Assembly: GCA_028285265.1 (NCBI GenBank)
Contig: JANQPX010000057.1
Span: forward strand, 1 to 64,000
DNA length: 64,000 bases
DNA from: Geminicoccaceae bacterium
GTDB lineage: Bacteria > Pseudomonadota > Alphaproteobacteria > Geminicoccales > Geminicoccaceae
Reading direction: 5' to 3'
Under the pieces are notes generated by a model. That model saw only the letters and a program-made list of their open reading frames with translations. It made no database searches and was not told the DNA's origin. Position numbers and translations under genes: made by a program. Numbering within the stretch: position 1 is the stretch's first letter; the number at the start of each line of letters is the position of its first letter. Below are positions 26,619-35,907 of the stretch, in pieces.

Positions 26619-27895
26619 CAGGGAGAGCAGCGAACCACCTGTCTTTCTTGATTCCGACCGGTGCTGGTGGTGGCGCGCAACGGGTGATGGTCACGCTAGC
26701 CAATGAGATTGCGAGGCGCGGACGGCGCGTCGATCTCGTTGTTGGTCGCGCCCAAGGGCCGTTCCTCCAGAGCATCGGCGATCATGTTAGGCTGGTAACG
26801 CTTGAAAAAAGCAATCCAATGAGGGGCCGCTGGGCCGCTTGGCGAGCCGACCCTGCCGGCACGGCTGCACTTGTTCGCCCCTTTTTGTTGCCGCTGTCCA
26901 CCAGCGACATGGTTTCTAGGCTTCCGGCGCTCACGCGATATCTTCGGCAGAACCGACCGGATGTCATGATGTCCGCCAAGGTGCACACCAACCTTGTCGC
27001 CCTGCTTGCGCGTCGAGCGGCCGCGGTGAGCACACGTATTGTGGTCAGTGAGCGCGGTGACTACGGCGATAAGGTCAAGAATAGCCGTCGCTGGCGTTGG
27101 CGCCACATCCCACCATTGATGCGTCGCCTTTATGCTGATGCGGATGCCATCATATCGGTAAGCCGAGATCTTGCCGAGCGCCTTCCAGGATATACTGGTC
27201 TTGCTCCTGATCGAATCCAGGTGCTGCACAACCCTGTGGTCTCGTCGTCGCTGCATCGCCAGGCTGACGAGCCAATCGACCATGCCTGGTTTGCTTCCGG
27301 TGAACCACCCGTTGTCTTAGCGGTCGGGCGGCTCGAACCCCGTAAGGGATTTCAGGATTTGATCGCTGCCGTTGGCAAGATCGTTGAAAAACGCCCAATC
27401 CGCCTGATGATTTTTGGTGAAGGCAAACTCAGGCCGGCATTGGAGCGGCAGACGGCGGACCTTGGCCTTTCGAACGTCGTCGCGATGCCGGGATGGTGTC
27501 CCAATCCTTTTGCCTACATGGCTCGAGCCGCACTTTTCGTGTTGCCGTCTCACTATGAAGGATTGCCAGGCGTTTTGATCCAAGCATTGGCTTGCGGTTG
27601 CCCGGTGGTCGCAACAGACTGCCCAACAGGCCCGCGCGAGATTCTCGATGGTGGTCGCTTTGGTGAGCTGACACCTGTTGGTGACGTTGACGCGATGGCT
27701 GACGCTATCATTGCCGCAATCGCAGCCCCTCATCCTAAAGCAATGCTGCAAGCGCGGGGCGATGAGTTTTCCGTAGATCGCGCGGTCGATCGCTATCTTT
27801 CGATGTTCGACATGCTCGTCGATCGTCAGTCCAAGGTGCAAGGTCGACAGAGTTTAGGCGGCGGTTTCGTATCCAGCTCCGAAGCGGTCGGGTAA
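26615..27895 (+). CDS. Family 4 glycosyltransferase (paralogue 1 of 3)
   Basis: The 426-residue GT-B protein has an N-terminal glycine-rich acceptor loop (IPTGAGGGAQRVMVTLANEI), the middle RIVVSERGDYGDKVKNSRRW, the hinge PPVVLAVGRLEPRKGFQDLI, and the donor-site segment HYEGLPGVLIQALACGCPVV. In most GT4 enzymes the last motif is E-x7-E; here the second Glu is Gln. It overlaps the GT2 gene by four bases and its final 42 bases overlap the convergent GT4 gene. It shares long stretches with the two GT4 neighbours, which points to local duplication. Confidence 0.88.
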   Translation: MTGRAANHLSFLIPTGAGGGAQRVMVTLANEIARRGRRVDLVVGRAQGPFLQSIGDHVRLVTLEKSNPMRGRWAAWRADPAGTAALVRPFLLPLSTSDMVSRLPALTRYLRQNRPDVMMSAKVHTNLVALLARRAAAVSTRIVVSERGDYGDKVKNSRRWRWRHIPPLMRRLYADADAIISVSRDLAERLPGYTGLAPDRIQVLHNPVVSSSLHRQADEPIDHAWFASGEPPVVLAVGRLEPRKGFQDLIAAVGKIVEKRPIRLMIFGEGKLRPALERQTADLGLSNVVAMPGWCPNPFAYMARAALFVLPSHYEGLPGVLIQALACGCPVVATDCPTGPREILDGGRFGELTPVGDVDAMADAIIAAIAAPHPKAMLQARGDEFSVDRAVDRYLSMFDMLVDRQSKVQGRQSLGGGFVSSSEAVG

Positions 27896-29083
27896 AAGGC
27901 AAGTAAGATAACGCTCGGCTACGCTTTCCATGTTGAAGTCGGCGGCTCGCTCAATCAGGCATGTCCGCTCTGGCGGAGCATCAAGTATTTTGGCCATTTC
28001 ACGAGCCATCGCTTCTGGATTGCCAACGGGAACCAGTGGGCCAATACGGCCACCATCGAGAATCTCTGGCGGGCCACCTGGACAGTCCGTGCTCATCACC
28101 GGACAGCCGGCAGCAAGCGCTTCAAGCAATACGTTGCCAAATCCTTCATGAGTTGACGACATGACGAACAATGAGGCTGATTTCATGTATGCGTAAGGAT
28201 TATTGGAAAAACCCGGAAGATCGACATCCTTACTAACTCCAAGCTCATGCGTCAGAGCTTCAAGGGACTCACGTTCTCTTCCTTCGCCGACTATGATTAA
28301 TTTTGCCTCGCGATGGGCTCGAAGGAGCGCAAAGCTTCGGATCAGGGTCGGAAAATCCTTCTCCTTCGACAGTCGGCCAACGCTCAAAATGACGGGTGGT
28401 GACTCACCAAACCATCGATGATCTGATGCCGGGAGATCAAGCGCCTCCGGCCGAAGCAAACCGTTGTGCACGGTGGTGATGCGGGCTCGGTCGATCGCGC
28501 CGATGGTGGCCAAATCGTCCGCAACATGGCCGGAAATACCGATGATGCCGCTGGCATCTCCGTAGAGGTCACGGATCAAGTCAGGCAAGGTTGAGGCTTT
28601 CCAGTCCCGCCTAGATCTGCCGATGGATGTCGATAGATGGGTTCGCTCGCTGACCACGACCCTGGTGTCCACTCTCGACCACCGTTTTGCGGTCAAGGCG
28701 ACGATATTGACGAGCGTTTTTGCGGAAAGCAGGGCGTCTGGCTTCGTTTCTTCAAGATAATGCGTAAGGCCTGGAATGAAACTCCGCCAACGCAAGGGGA
28801 GGCGGCTCACATGGCTTCCACCACCTCGCTGCCACGCCATCCAGCGAAGCTGCGCGTCGGCTCGCAGTCGACTACCGATTGAGCCCGACGTCAGGGTAAC
28901 GAGTTCGATACCGTCGGCGATTGGTTGTTGGTGTCGGCCGAGGTCATCTCCGATCACCAAACTCGCTGAGCAGCCCTTTGCCTGAAATGCTGCTGCGAGC
29001 GCGAGAAAGGAGCGCTGGACACCGCCATCGGTAAGCCGGTCGACGAAGAGTGCAATGAGCGGACGACGTCGTGACAATCGCAC
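27854..29083 (-). CDS. Family 4 glycosyltransferase (paralogue 2 of 3, opposite strand)
   Basis: The 409-residue GT-B protein matches its neighbours: LTDGGVQRSFLALAAAFQ, LLSAKTLVNIVALTAKRW, RVVVSERTHLSTSIGRSRRD, PPVILSVGRLSKEKDFPTLI and the complete E-x7-E of HEGFGNVLLEALAAGCPVMS. It therefore has the usual retaining GT4 donor-site acids, unlike the other two paralogues. It lies between them on the opposite strand, with a 42-base convergent overlap at its 3' end and a short divergent gap at its 5' end. An inversion inside a tandem array would explain this. Confidence 0.88.
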   Translation of the reverse strand: MRLSRRRPLIALFVDRLTDGGVQRSFLALAAAFQAKGCSASLVIGDDLGRHQQPIADGIELVTLTSGSIGSRLRADAQLRWMAWQRGGGSHVSRLPLRWRSFIPGLTHYLEETKPDALLSAKTLVNIVALTAKRWSRVDTRVVVSERTHLSTSIGRSRRDWKASTLPDLIRDLYGDASGIIGISGHVADDLATIGAIDRARITTVHNGLLRPEALDLPASDHRWFGESPPVILSVGRLSKEKDFPTLIRSFALLRAHREAKLIIVGEGRERESLEALTHELGVSKDVDLPGFSNNPYAYMKSASLFVMSSTHEGFGNVLLEALAAGCPVMSTDCPGGPPEILDGGRIGPLVPVGNPEAMAREMAKILDAPPERTCLIERAADFNMESVAERYLTCLLPDRFGAGYETAA

Positions 29084-29281
29084 CTCACAAATAGTCCTTA
29101 GTGCGTGATGACAAGGAACAGGGATACAGGTCAGGGCCTGCAGAATGTCAACACGTCGGTTCTGACACGATCCTCACCAGGGTCTGACATACATGCACAG
29201 CACATGTCGCCATACGGCCTTTCCGATGCTAGGTCTCATCGGCGAAGACGAGCACGTATCCCACGGGTCTACAGCGTTAGC

Positions 29282-30556
29282 ATGAAGATGTCCAACCACG
29301 TTACCTCGACGAATGCGAAGGACGATCAGCGCCATGCGAGCCACCTCGCAATCCTGACGCGTGGCCTTGCCGGCGGCGGGGTTCAGCGCATGATGAGGCA
29401 TACAGCCGATGAACTTGCGGCTCGAGGGTTCAAAGTTGACCTGTTGATCCGGTCGGCAGGGTCGATTAAGGATGCGCCGGCTAATTTGCAGACCGTTCGT
29501 CTCCGCCGCTGGCCACGCTCTGTGGGGCGCGTCATGGCGCTGCGTGCTGATCCCGCGGGTTTTCGAGAACAGCTGAAGCCAGTGCTGCTCACGCCGTTTG
29601 CAGCGGAGCCGCTCGGTCTGATACCGGGGTTGACGCGCTACCTAAGAGAGCAAAGGCCGGATGGGCTGATTTCCGCGACAACCTACATGAACTTGGCGTC
29701 CATCTGGGCCCGGCAGCTCGCTGGTACGTCAACGAGGCTCTTGGTAAGCGAGCGAGACAATCTTTCACAAAACCTGAGGACAGGCCGAGTGGGAAAGTCT
29801 TGGCGTTGGCGTCACTTACCGCGCTTGCTCCACCGAACCTATCCTATGGCGGATGCCATCATCGGTGTCTCTGAGGGTGTTTCGGAGGACATAGAGAGGT
29901 TGGCATCGCTCCCGCCAGGTTTGGTCAAGACCGTCTACAACCCGATCCTGACAGACGACATCCCGGGTCAAGCTGCGCTTCCCGTAGATGACCCTTGGCT
30001 GACGACCGGTGGACCACCGGTTGTCCTCGCGGCAGGGCGCTTGGTGGCCAAAAAGGACTACCCAATGTTGTTACGTGGCTTTGCCAGACTGCGGCAAAGT
30101 CGTGAGCTCAAACTCATCATCCTAGGCAAGGGGCCTGATCTCAGAAAACTGCAGAAGCTCGCGAGGAATCTTTCGATCAATCAGGATGTGCGTTTTGTCG
30201 GGTGGATCGACAATGTCTATGCCTATATGGCACGTGCGTCGGTTTTTGCCTTGACGTCGATGCGAGAGGGCTTGCCTGGTGTGCTGATTCAAGCGCTTGC
30301 TTGTGGATGCCCAGTGGTGTCGACGGATTGCCCAAGTGGCCCCGCAGAGATTTTGGACCAGGGCAGAGTCGGGCGACTGGTTGAAATTGGTGATGATGCT
30401 GGCCTCGCAGAAGCTCTCGCGGCGACCATCGATCATCCGCCTTCTGCTGATCGACTGCGTCAGCATGTTGCGCCCTTCACCGCCGCGAATGCAGTCGACG
30501 GCTATCTTGATGCGATGGGTTTCGTGCGGGCACCCTCTACGCCAAGCGCGCTATAG
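29282..30556 (+). CDS. Family 4 glycosyltransferase (paralogue 3 of 3)
   Basis: The protein has the same series of motifs: ILTRGLAGGGVQRMMRHTAD, RLLVSERDNLSQNLRTGRVG, LPRLLHRTYPMADAIIGVSE, PPVVLAAGRLVAKKDYPMLL and REGLPGVLIQALACGCPVVS, the last again with Gln for the second Glu of E-x7-E. The frame is open back to 29105, but the first 59 residues are low-complexity and unlike the paralogues. I therefore prefer ATG at 29282 (424 residues). It is closest in motif detail to paralogue 1. Confidence 0.86.
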   Translation: MKMSNHVTSTNAKDDQRHASHLAILTRGLAGGGVQRMMRHTADELAARGFKVDLLIRSAGSIKDAPANLQTVRLRRWPRSVGRVMALRADPAGFREQLKPVLLTPFAAEPLGLIPGLTRYLREQRPDGLISATTYMNLASIWARQLAGTSTRLLVSERDNLSQNLRTGRVGKSWRWRHLPRLLHRTYPMADAIIGVSEGVSEDIERLASLPPGLVKTVYNPILTDDIPGQAALPVDDPWLTTGGPPVVLAAGRLVAKKDYPMLLRGFARLRQSRELKLIILGKGPDLRKLQKLARNLSINQDVRFVGWIDNVYAYMARASVFALTSMREGLPGVLIQALACGCPVVSTDCPSGPAEILDQGRVGRLVEIGDDAGLAEALAATIDHPPSADRLRQHVAPFTAANAVDGYLDAMGFVRAPSTPSAL

Positions 30557-30590
30557 TGGTGCGTGACGGCTTTTGTCGAGCTAAGCCTAG

Positions 30591-33035
30591 TCATCCACGT
30601 AACGCGGTGTTTTCGGGATCATAAGGGCTTTCCGCGATGATCTTGGCGGGTCGAAGTTGGTCTAAAACCCGAACTTCACATCCCCGACCGATCTCAGCAG
30701 CATCGGCACGGACATAGCCGAGCATCAGCGATTTCTTGACATAATGACCATAGCCGCCGGCGGTGCCTCGGCCGACGACTTCGCCATTCATGAAGATGGG
30801 CTCATTACCGAACGGATCGGCATCATCAGCATCGATCTCAATTGTGCAGAAGGTGTTGGGAACGCCCTCCTGCTGTTGACGAATGAGAGCTTCCCTTCCG
30901 GAGAAGGCCGCTTTGTTGAGGCGAATAAAGCGATCAAGGCCAGCTTCTAGGGCCGTATTTTCTGCATTTAGATCTGTACCCCACATGCGGTAGCTCTTTT
31001 CCAGGCGCATGCTGTCCATGGCACGGATTCCAACATGGCCGAGACCGTAAGCGACGCCCATTTTGACCAGTGCGTCATAGAGGTGATTTTGATATTCGAT
31101 CGGGTGGTGCAGCTCCCAGCCGAGCGATCCCACAAAGTTCACCCGTAGTGCCCGCACGCCCGGACAAAATCCGATCGGGATCTCTTTCGCGGTCAGCCAA
31201 GGGAATGCCTCATTCGAGATATCCGCATCGGCTAGCGGTTCGAGAATGCGTCGTGACTCGGGACCAGCTAGCACGAAGACGCCATATTGTGTCGTGACGT
31301 CCCGAAGATGCACCGTGCCGTCCTTTGGCATGAGCTTTTGCAAAAAGTCTAGGTCGTAGTCGTGCGCTGCACCACTGCTGATTAAGAAAAAGCGCTCACC
31401 GAGCAAGCCATCTTCGAGGCGCGTAATTGTGAACTCTGAGCGCACAGATCCCGATGGATTAAGCGCATGGGCGAGGCTGATCGCTCCAACCTTTTTGGGA
31501 ATATTGTTCGCGACAATTCCATCCAGAAAGGATCTCGATCCTGGACCTTCGACTTCAATTTTCGTGAATGACGATAGCTCTAACAAACCAGCCTGCTCGC
31601 GCATGGTTTGAACTTCATTGCCGACATGCTCGAACCAGTTGGATCGCCTAAAGGAATAAATGTCTTTGCCTTCAACGCCGGCCGGCGCGAACCAATTGGG
31701 TCTCTCCCAGCCAAAGCGCTGTCCAAAGACGGCACCGGCTTCTTTGAGCCTCTGATAGCAGGCAGGCGCTTTGGCTGGGCGTCCAGCATCCCGCTCTTCC
31801 ATGGGGAAATGATTGATGAAGACGTGCTCATAGGCTTCTTCGTTCTTAATCTTGGCGAAGCTCTTGGAAATGACACCGAATCGTCTCGGGTCGACGCCTA
31901 AGAGATCAACCGTCGGCTCACCCTCAACCATCCATTCCGCAAGTTGCCATCCCGCGCCGCCAGCCGCGGTCACGCCGAAACTGTGACCCTCGGATAGCCA
32001 AAAATTCTGAAGACCAAAGGCGGGGCCGACCATAGGGTTGCCATCCGGCGTATAGGAAATCGGACCATTGACGATATCCTTGATGCCAGTGTTCTCGAAA
32101 CTTGGCACACGTGCCATGCAGGCCTCGACATGGCTCTGGATCCGGTCGAGATCGCCTGGAAACAGATCCTTTTCGAAGCTCTCTGGGACGCCGTCAACGA
32201 AGCAGGCGGGGGCATGTTTTTCGTAAGGCCCAAGGATCCATCCCATGCGTTCCTCGCGGAAGTAATATTGCGAGTCGCTTTCGCGTAGGATCGGAAGTTC
32301 CTTGTTGCCCGCCTCTCGGTACTCCTTGAGCACAGGATCGACGTCGGTTACGACGTACTGATGTTCGACGGGAATAGCTGGAATCTGCAACCCAACCATC
32401 AGGGCTGTCTGGCGGGCATAGTTGCCGGTGGCGCAAACGACATGCTCGCAGCGGATATCACCATTTGTGGTTTTGACCACCCACTCCAGGGTGTCGCTTC
32501 GCTCGATTGCGATGACTTCGGTCTGCTGATAAATTTCTGCCCCCCTCATGCGGGCACCTTTGGCAAGGGCCATGGTCACGTCGACAGGAGCGATATGACC
32601 GTCGGTCGGATGCCAAAGCGCACCAACGAGCTGCTCCATCGACGCAAGCGGCCATAGCTTCTTGATATCATCGACGCCGATCAGATGGCACTCAACCCCA
32701 ATGGTCTCTGCTGTACATTGGTAGTTCCGGTATTCATCCATGCGGTCGCGATTGCGTGCGAGGCGGAGATTGCCAGTTGGATGAAAGCCGACGGCCTGAC
32801 CCGTTTCTTCCTCGAGAGTCTTGTAAAGTTCAACTGAATATTGATGGAGTTGGCCGACGCTGTAGGACATATTAAACAGCGGTAGGAGGCCGGCAGCATG
32901 CCAAGTGGAGCCCGCGGTGAGCTCCGTGCGCTCGACCAGCACCACATCCGTCCAGCCCTTTTTGGCGAGGTGATAGAGCACTGAGACGCCGCAAACGCCA
33001 CCGCCAATCACCACAACTCGCGCACTCGTCTTCAT
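30591..33035 (-). CDS. FAD-dependent dimethylglycine/sarcosine dehydrogenase-like protein
   Basis: The 814-residue protein has an N-terminal FAD-binding oxidoreductase half (ARVVVIGGGVCGVSVLYHLA) with the TAGSTWHAAGL motif, in which the His is the usual covalent FAD attachment point. The C-terminal half is a folate-binding aminomethyltransferase-like (GCV_T) domain with GAISLAHALNPSGSVRSEFT, YGVFVLAGPESRRILEPLAD and RAMDSMRLEKSYRMWGTDLN. Relatives demethylate dimethylglycine or sarcosine and pass the carbon to tetrahydrofolate, which would link it to betaine or choline catabolism. The ATG at 33035 follows GGAGG by seven bases, so the longer frame from 33089 is not needed. It is not in an obvious operon. 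Confidence 0.9.
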   Translation of the reverse strand: MKTSARVVVIGGGVCGVSVLYHLAKKGWTDVVLVERTELTAGSTWHAAGLLPLFNMSYSVGQLHQYSVELYKTLEEETGQAVGFHPTGNLRLARNRDRMDEYRNYQCTAETIGVECHLIGVDDIKKLWPLASMEQLVGALWHPTDGHIAPVDVTMALAKGARMRGAEIYQQTEVIAIERSDTLEWVVKTTNGDIRCEHVVCATGNYARQTALMVGLQIPAIPVEHQYVVTDVDPVLKEYREAGNKELPILRESDSQYYFREERMGWILGPYEKHAPACFVDGVPESFEKDLFPGDLDRIQSHVEACMARVPSFENTGIKDIVNGPISYTPDGNPMVGPAFGLQNFWLSEGHSFGVTAAGGAGWQLAEWMVEGEPTVDLLGVDPRRFGVISKSFAKIKNEEAYEHVFINHFPMEERDAGRPAKAPACYQRLKEAGAVFGQRFGWERPNWFAPAGVEGKDIYSFRRSNWFEHVGNEVQTMREQAGLLELSSFTKIEVEGPGSRSFLDGIVANNIPKKVGAISLAHALNPSGSVRSEFTITRLEDGLLGERFFLISSGAAHDYDLDFLQKLMPKDGTVHLRDVTTQYGVFVLAGPESRRILEPLADADISNEAFPWLTAKEIPIGFCPGVRALRVNFVGSLGWELHHPIEYQNHLYDALVKMGVAYGLGHVGIRAMDSMRLEKSYRMWGTDLNAENTALEAGLDRFIRLNKAAFSGREALIRQQQEGVPNTFCTIEIDADDADPFGNEPIFMNGEVVGRGTAGGYGHYVKKSLMLGYVRADAAEIGRGCEVRVLDQLRPAKIIAESPYDPENTALRG

Positions 33036-33749
33036 CTCCTGACCTCCCCGCCGTCCGACGAAGTCGACCTTCTGCGACCTCGTCGTCACGATGCCTTTCG
33101 AACCTAAGAAAGAGGTGTAGCAAGCACCATCAGCACTGCAAAACGGAATACGACACTCACCATCCAGATGCCGACACCTCCAGCAGACGAAGCGGTCATC
33201 TTCCGTGCATCCAATGTGCCTGTTCGGTTTGTGAATTGATCAGGTTCTGTATTGACTGATGGTCTGTTAACGCCAACCTCCGCCTTTTGAAAGGCCCAGA
33301 CCCAAGCTTAAGTCCGGCGGAGGCGATGGTCGGGTCTGTGTCTGTCTCGCCCTGAGCCAAGCCGTACAGACGCACGAACTCAATGTGATCATCGTTTCGC
33401 CGATGTCGTCGATGATCTGAGGCGATTGACTCGCTATCGCCTCGATCTCTTGTGGAGCGTAGCCAGGTTTCCCGAGCCTCGCGAGGCGGTCCTGCAAGGA
33501 TCAAGTGGTGTTAACATCATCCTGCTCATGGCACGCCGTCAGCCGAAGATGCCAGCAGGTTGTGGACAGCTAACGTCTTATCGGCGGGCCTCGGATGACA
33601 ACATCGGCAATACGTCAATCAAGGTAAGCCTGAGGGCCGTGCTCACGAGTTTCACCTTCACTTATGTGCAGACAAGTCGATGGAAAGAGGGGCCTCTAGG
33701 GCGCATGCGCCGATGAATGTGAAGCATCCGACGGTTTCGTGACGTCAAG
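33036..33749. other. Intergenic region with no assigned gene
   Basis: I find no recognisable gene in about 710 bases. A minus-strand frame at 33497-33267 reads plausibly at first (LARLGKPGYAPQEIEAIASQ) but starts with TTG two codons after a stop and lacks a ribosome binding site. A long-looped inverted repeat CCTCCGCC (33277-33284) and GGCGGAGG (33316-33323) and a 12-base palindrome GCCTCGCGAGGC near 33475 are present. Confidence 0.35.
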
Positions 33750-33986
33750 TCACCAGCTGCCAACGGCAAAACCAGCGACGAGTCCCAAAATTGTGACCAC
33801 GCTCAGTACCAATCCGCCAATAGGATCACGCACGGCCTCGGCCTCATATCGACACAGCTCCTCGTCGATGAGTCCTTTCACAAGTCGCTGCTGATCTGCC
33901 GACTTAAGATAGGGCGAGATATCTCGAAGCAGGTTTTTTGATGTTGACTTGATTCGCGGCTCTTCGGGATTGGGCAGGAATTCCAT
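33750..33986 (-). CDS. Small tail-anchored membrane protein (twin B)
   Basis: The 78-residue protein has a charged helical N-terminal part and one C-terminal hydrophobic segment (GGLVLSVVTILGLVAGFAVG), which suggests a tail-anchored inner-membrane protein. Its segment LVKGLIDEELCRYEAEAVRD aligns with LKNGLIEELMAHENRSVETS of the gene two bases upstream, so the pair arose by duplication. The function is unknown to me. The spacing implies co-translation. Confidence 0.7.
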   Translation of the reverse strand: MEFLPNPEEPRIKSTSKNLLRDISPYLKSADQQRLVKGLIDEELCRYEAEAVRDPIGGLVLSVVTILGLVAGFAVGSW

Positions 33987-33988
33987 GG

Positions 33989-34231
33989 CTACACCAAGCT
34001 TCCAATTGCTAGGCCGATGATGACGCCACCGAGGCCTGCTGCGACCGCGAGGAAAGGGCCTATCGACGTTTCGACCGATCGGTTTTCGTGCGCCATCAGC
34101 TCTTCGATCAATCCGTTCTTGAGATCTTCGTCAGTCATTCGGTGATCGCGATGGATGGGACCTAGCCGCTTAGTGATGTTCTGGGCGGTTAAGAGAATGT
34201 TGGCTTGCTGGTGATCACTGTAGGCACTCAT
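33989..34231 (-). CDS. Small tail-anchored membrane protein (twin A)
   Basis: The 80-residue protein starts MSAYSDHQQANILLTAQ at the ATG 34231-34229, with GGGAG eight bases upstream; the frame extends to 34261 but the leader looks untranslated. It ends with a hydrophobic segment (GPFLAVAAGLGGVIIGLAIG). It is paralogous to the next gene and begins a two-gene unit with it. No function is known to me; size and topology would also suit small holin-like or stress membrane proteins, but I see no supporting motif. Confidence 0.7.
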   Translation of the reverse strand: MSAYSDHQQANILLTAQNITKRLGPIHRDHRMTDEDLKNGLIEELMAHENRSVETSIGPFLAVAAGLGGVIIGLAIGSLV

Positions 34232-34703
34232 ACCCTCTGCTCCCGTAGTGAGGGCCCGCATGCTTTCTTTTATGATTCTTCGATGCGTGCCCCATTATCG
34301 ACGCGGTCAATGCTGACACAACCAAAAATATAAACGCCTTGCCGTCTAACTTAAAAAAATTTGTTTGTTTGACCATTAGCAATTTGCGTTACCTGGGGTC
34401 ATCATGCCGGTACCCATGTCGAAGTAGCCATGAGAGAGCAGGGCGGCATGACGTGATCCGTGAAGCTATGCCTCGGGCACTCCTGTAGCTTCAGCAAGCG
34501 CGATCGGCCGAGCGATGAGCCTATCTTGAGCTTGCGTCATGAAGACAGGGTCATTGTTGGCAGGATGATCTAAGCACTTCTTGAACCTCGTTACGTCAGA
34601 TCTGAGCTGCCAAAGGGTCTGGCAATGGCATCTAACTTTCTGATTTTATTGAATTCAGGTTCGTCTTGGGCATTCTGCTCTCATTGAAAATGAGGGACGT
34701 ATC
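34232..34703. other. Intergenic region, AT-rich in part
   Basis: This stretch of about 470 bases separates divergent genes and shows no coding frame I trust. A local AT-rich run near 34320-34385 stands out from the surroundings and probably holds promoter elements. The right end passes into a CtrA-like box. Confidence 0.4.
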
Positions 34704-34704
34704 G

Positions 34705-34719
34705 TTAAGGGTCTGTTAA
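34705..34719 (+). promoter_or_regulatory. CtrA-like box upstream of membrane protein gene
   Basis: TTAA (34705-34708), seven bases, then TTAA (34716-34719) matches the CtrA consensus TTAA-N7-TTAA of alphaproteobacteria; a further TTAAC half-site is at 34732-34736. The box lies 50 bases before the likely ATG at 34769, a position suited to direct control. Binding is inferred from sequence only. Confidence 0.5.
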
Positions 34720-34768
34720 GGTTAGCATGCGTTAACTGGATGACGTGACGCATGTCTTTAGGAACGAG

Positions 34769-35794
34769 ATGACACCGGAAGAGATCGATCAGGCCGTCGC
34801 CAAGGGGATCATTACGCCTGGCCAGGCGCTTGAGCTAAAGGCCGAAGCCTCGAAAAAGGATCCTGGCGTCGACGAAGAACCTTTTGCCTTCGTTGACAAT
34901 TTTGGTGCAGTTTTCGTTGTCGTCGGCTTGGTCATTCTCCAGGGGGCACCTTGGTTGTTTGGCGCCGTTTTTGGAGGAGCTTTGGCGCCGCTCCTTTATG
35001 GTGCCTTCGCCGCCGTCTACTGGATGTTAGCCGAGGGTTTTGTCCGTGCGAAAAGGCGCTTGCCAGCAACGGTATCAAGCTTGCTCTTCGTATATGACGG
35101 TGCAGTCGCTGTTCAATTAATGGCTGGACAGGGCCTTGGAAACATCAGCGATGTCAGTTTGTTCGCGACGGATCAAACCGGCTTTCTCGCCATCGTAGCG
35201 GTCCTCTTAATCATCGCTCTGTACCGATTTCGCTTGCCACTCTTGGTGTTGGCCCTTGCCCTTTCTGTCATTAGCCTTGCTTTGGCGCTCTTAAACGCGC
35301 CGACCCTCTGGATCATGGGAGCCTGTGGCCTCACGTCGATCTTGATCGGCATTGGGCTTGATCTGAGAGACCCGACACGCACCGGGCCCTGGCATGAGTG
35401 GGCGATGTGGTTATTCGTTGTTGGCTCACCTTTAGCCGTCCATCCGCTGTTTGTGACGGTTATTCGAGATCGGATCGAAGGGCGAGGATTGAGCGAGGTG
35501 TTTGATGGTGGCGGCACCATTATTTTGGTCATTGGTCTCGCCTTTTTGGTCTCCTTTGTCGGCCTTCTGCTAGATCGCCGCTCGTTAGTGACCTCATCAT
35601 TGATCTATCTTGCAGGCGCTTTCGCCTATCTTCTGTTTCGTACAGTCGGTGACCCAATCAGCCTTCTGGGCATCATTCCACTGACGATTGGTGCCTACGT
35701 GATTTTGCTTGGAATCGCTTGGAAGCCCGTCCGAGGCGCTGTGCTGAACGCACTGCCCGGACAGGAGATCTGGAGGCATTTGCCACGCTATTGA
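34769..35794 (+). CDS. Multi-pass membrane protein, DUF2157-like
   Basis: A short soluble N-terminus (MTPEEIDQAVAKGIITPGQA) resembles the leader of DUF2157-type proteins. About ten hydrophobic segments follow, for example AVFVVVGLVILQGAPWLFGA and FLAIVAVLLIIALYRF. The function of such proteins is not known. The start at ATG 34769 is preceded by TTAGGA at a good distance; GTG at 34745 is an alternative. A CtrA-like box upstream hints at cell-cycle control. Confidence 0.75.
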   Translation: MTPEEIDQAVAKGIITPGQALELKAEASKKDPGVDEEPFAFVDNFGAVFVVVGLVILQGAPWLFGAVFGGALAPLLYGAFAAVYWMLAEGFVRAKRRLPATVSSLLFVYDGAVAVQLMAGQGLGNISDVSLFATDQTGFLAIVAVLLIIALYRFRLPLLVLALALSVISLALALLNAPTLWIMGACGLTSILIGIGLDLRDPTRTGPWHEWAMWLFVVGSPLAVHPLFVTVIRDRIEGRGLSEVFDGGGTIILVIGLAFLVSFVGLLLDRRSLVTSSLIYLAGAFAYLLFRTVGDPISLLGIIPLTIGAYVILLGIAWKPVRGAVLNALPGQEIWRHLPRY

Positions 35795-35907
35795 ACCAAA
35801 CTCAACGTCGGCTTTCGTCCTATCGACAACTTGTCGAGAGCGATCGATTGGACCAACTCAATAACGATAAAGAAGAGCGCAACCGGCCAGATAGAGGGAG
35901 ATCTGAA

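Noticed and set aside
33267..33497. Minus-strand frame of 76 codons in the 33-kb gap
   Set aside because: It starts with TTG two codons after a stop, has no ribosome binding site and loses protein-like character midway; no family recognised.
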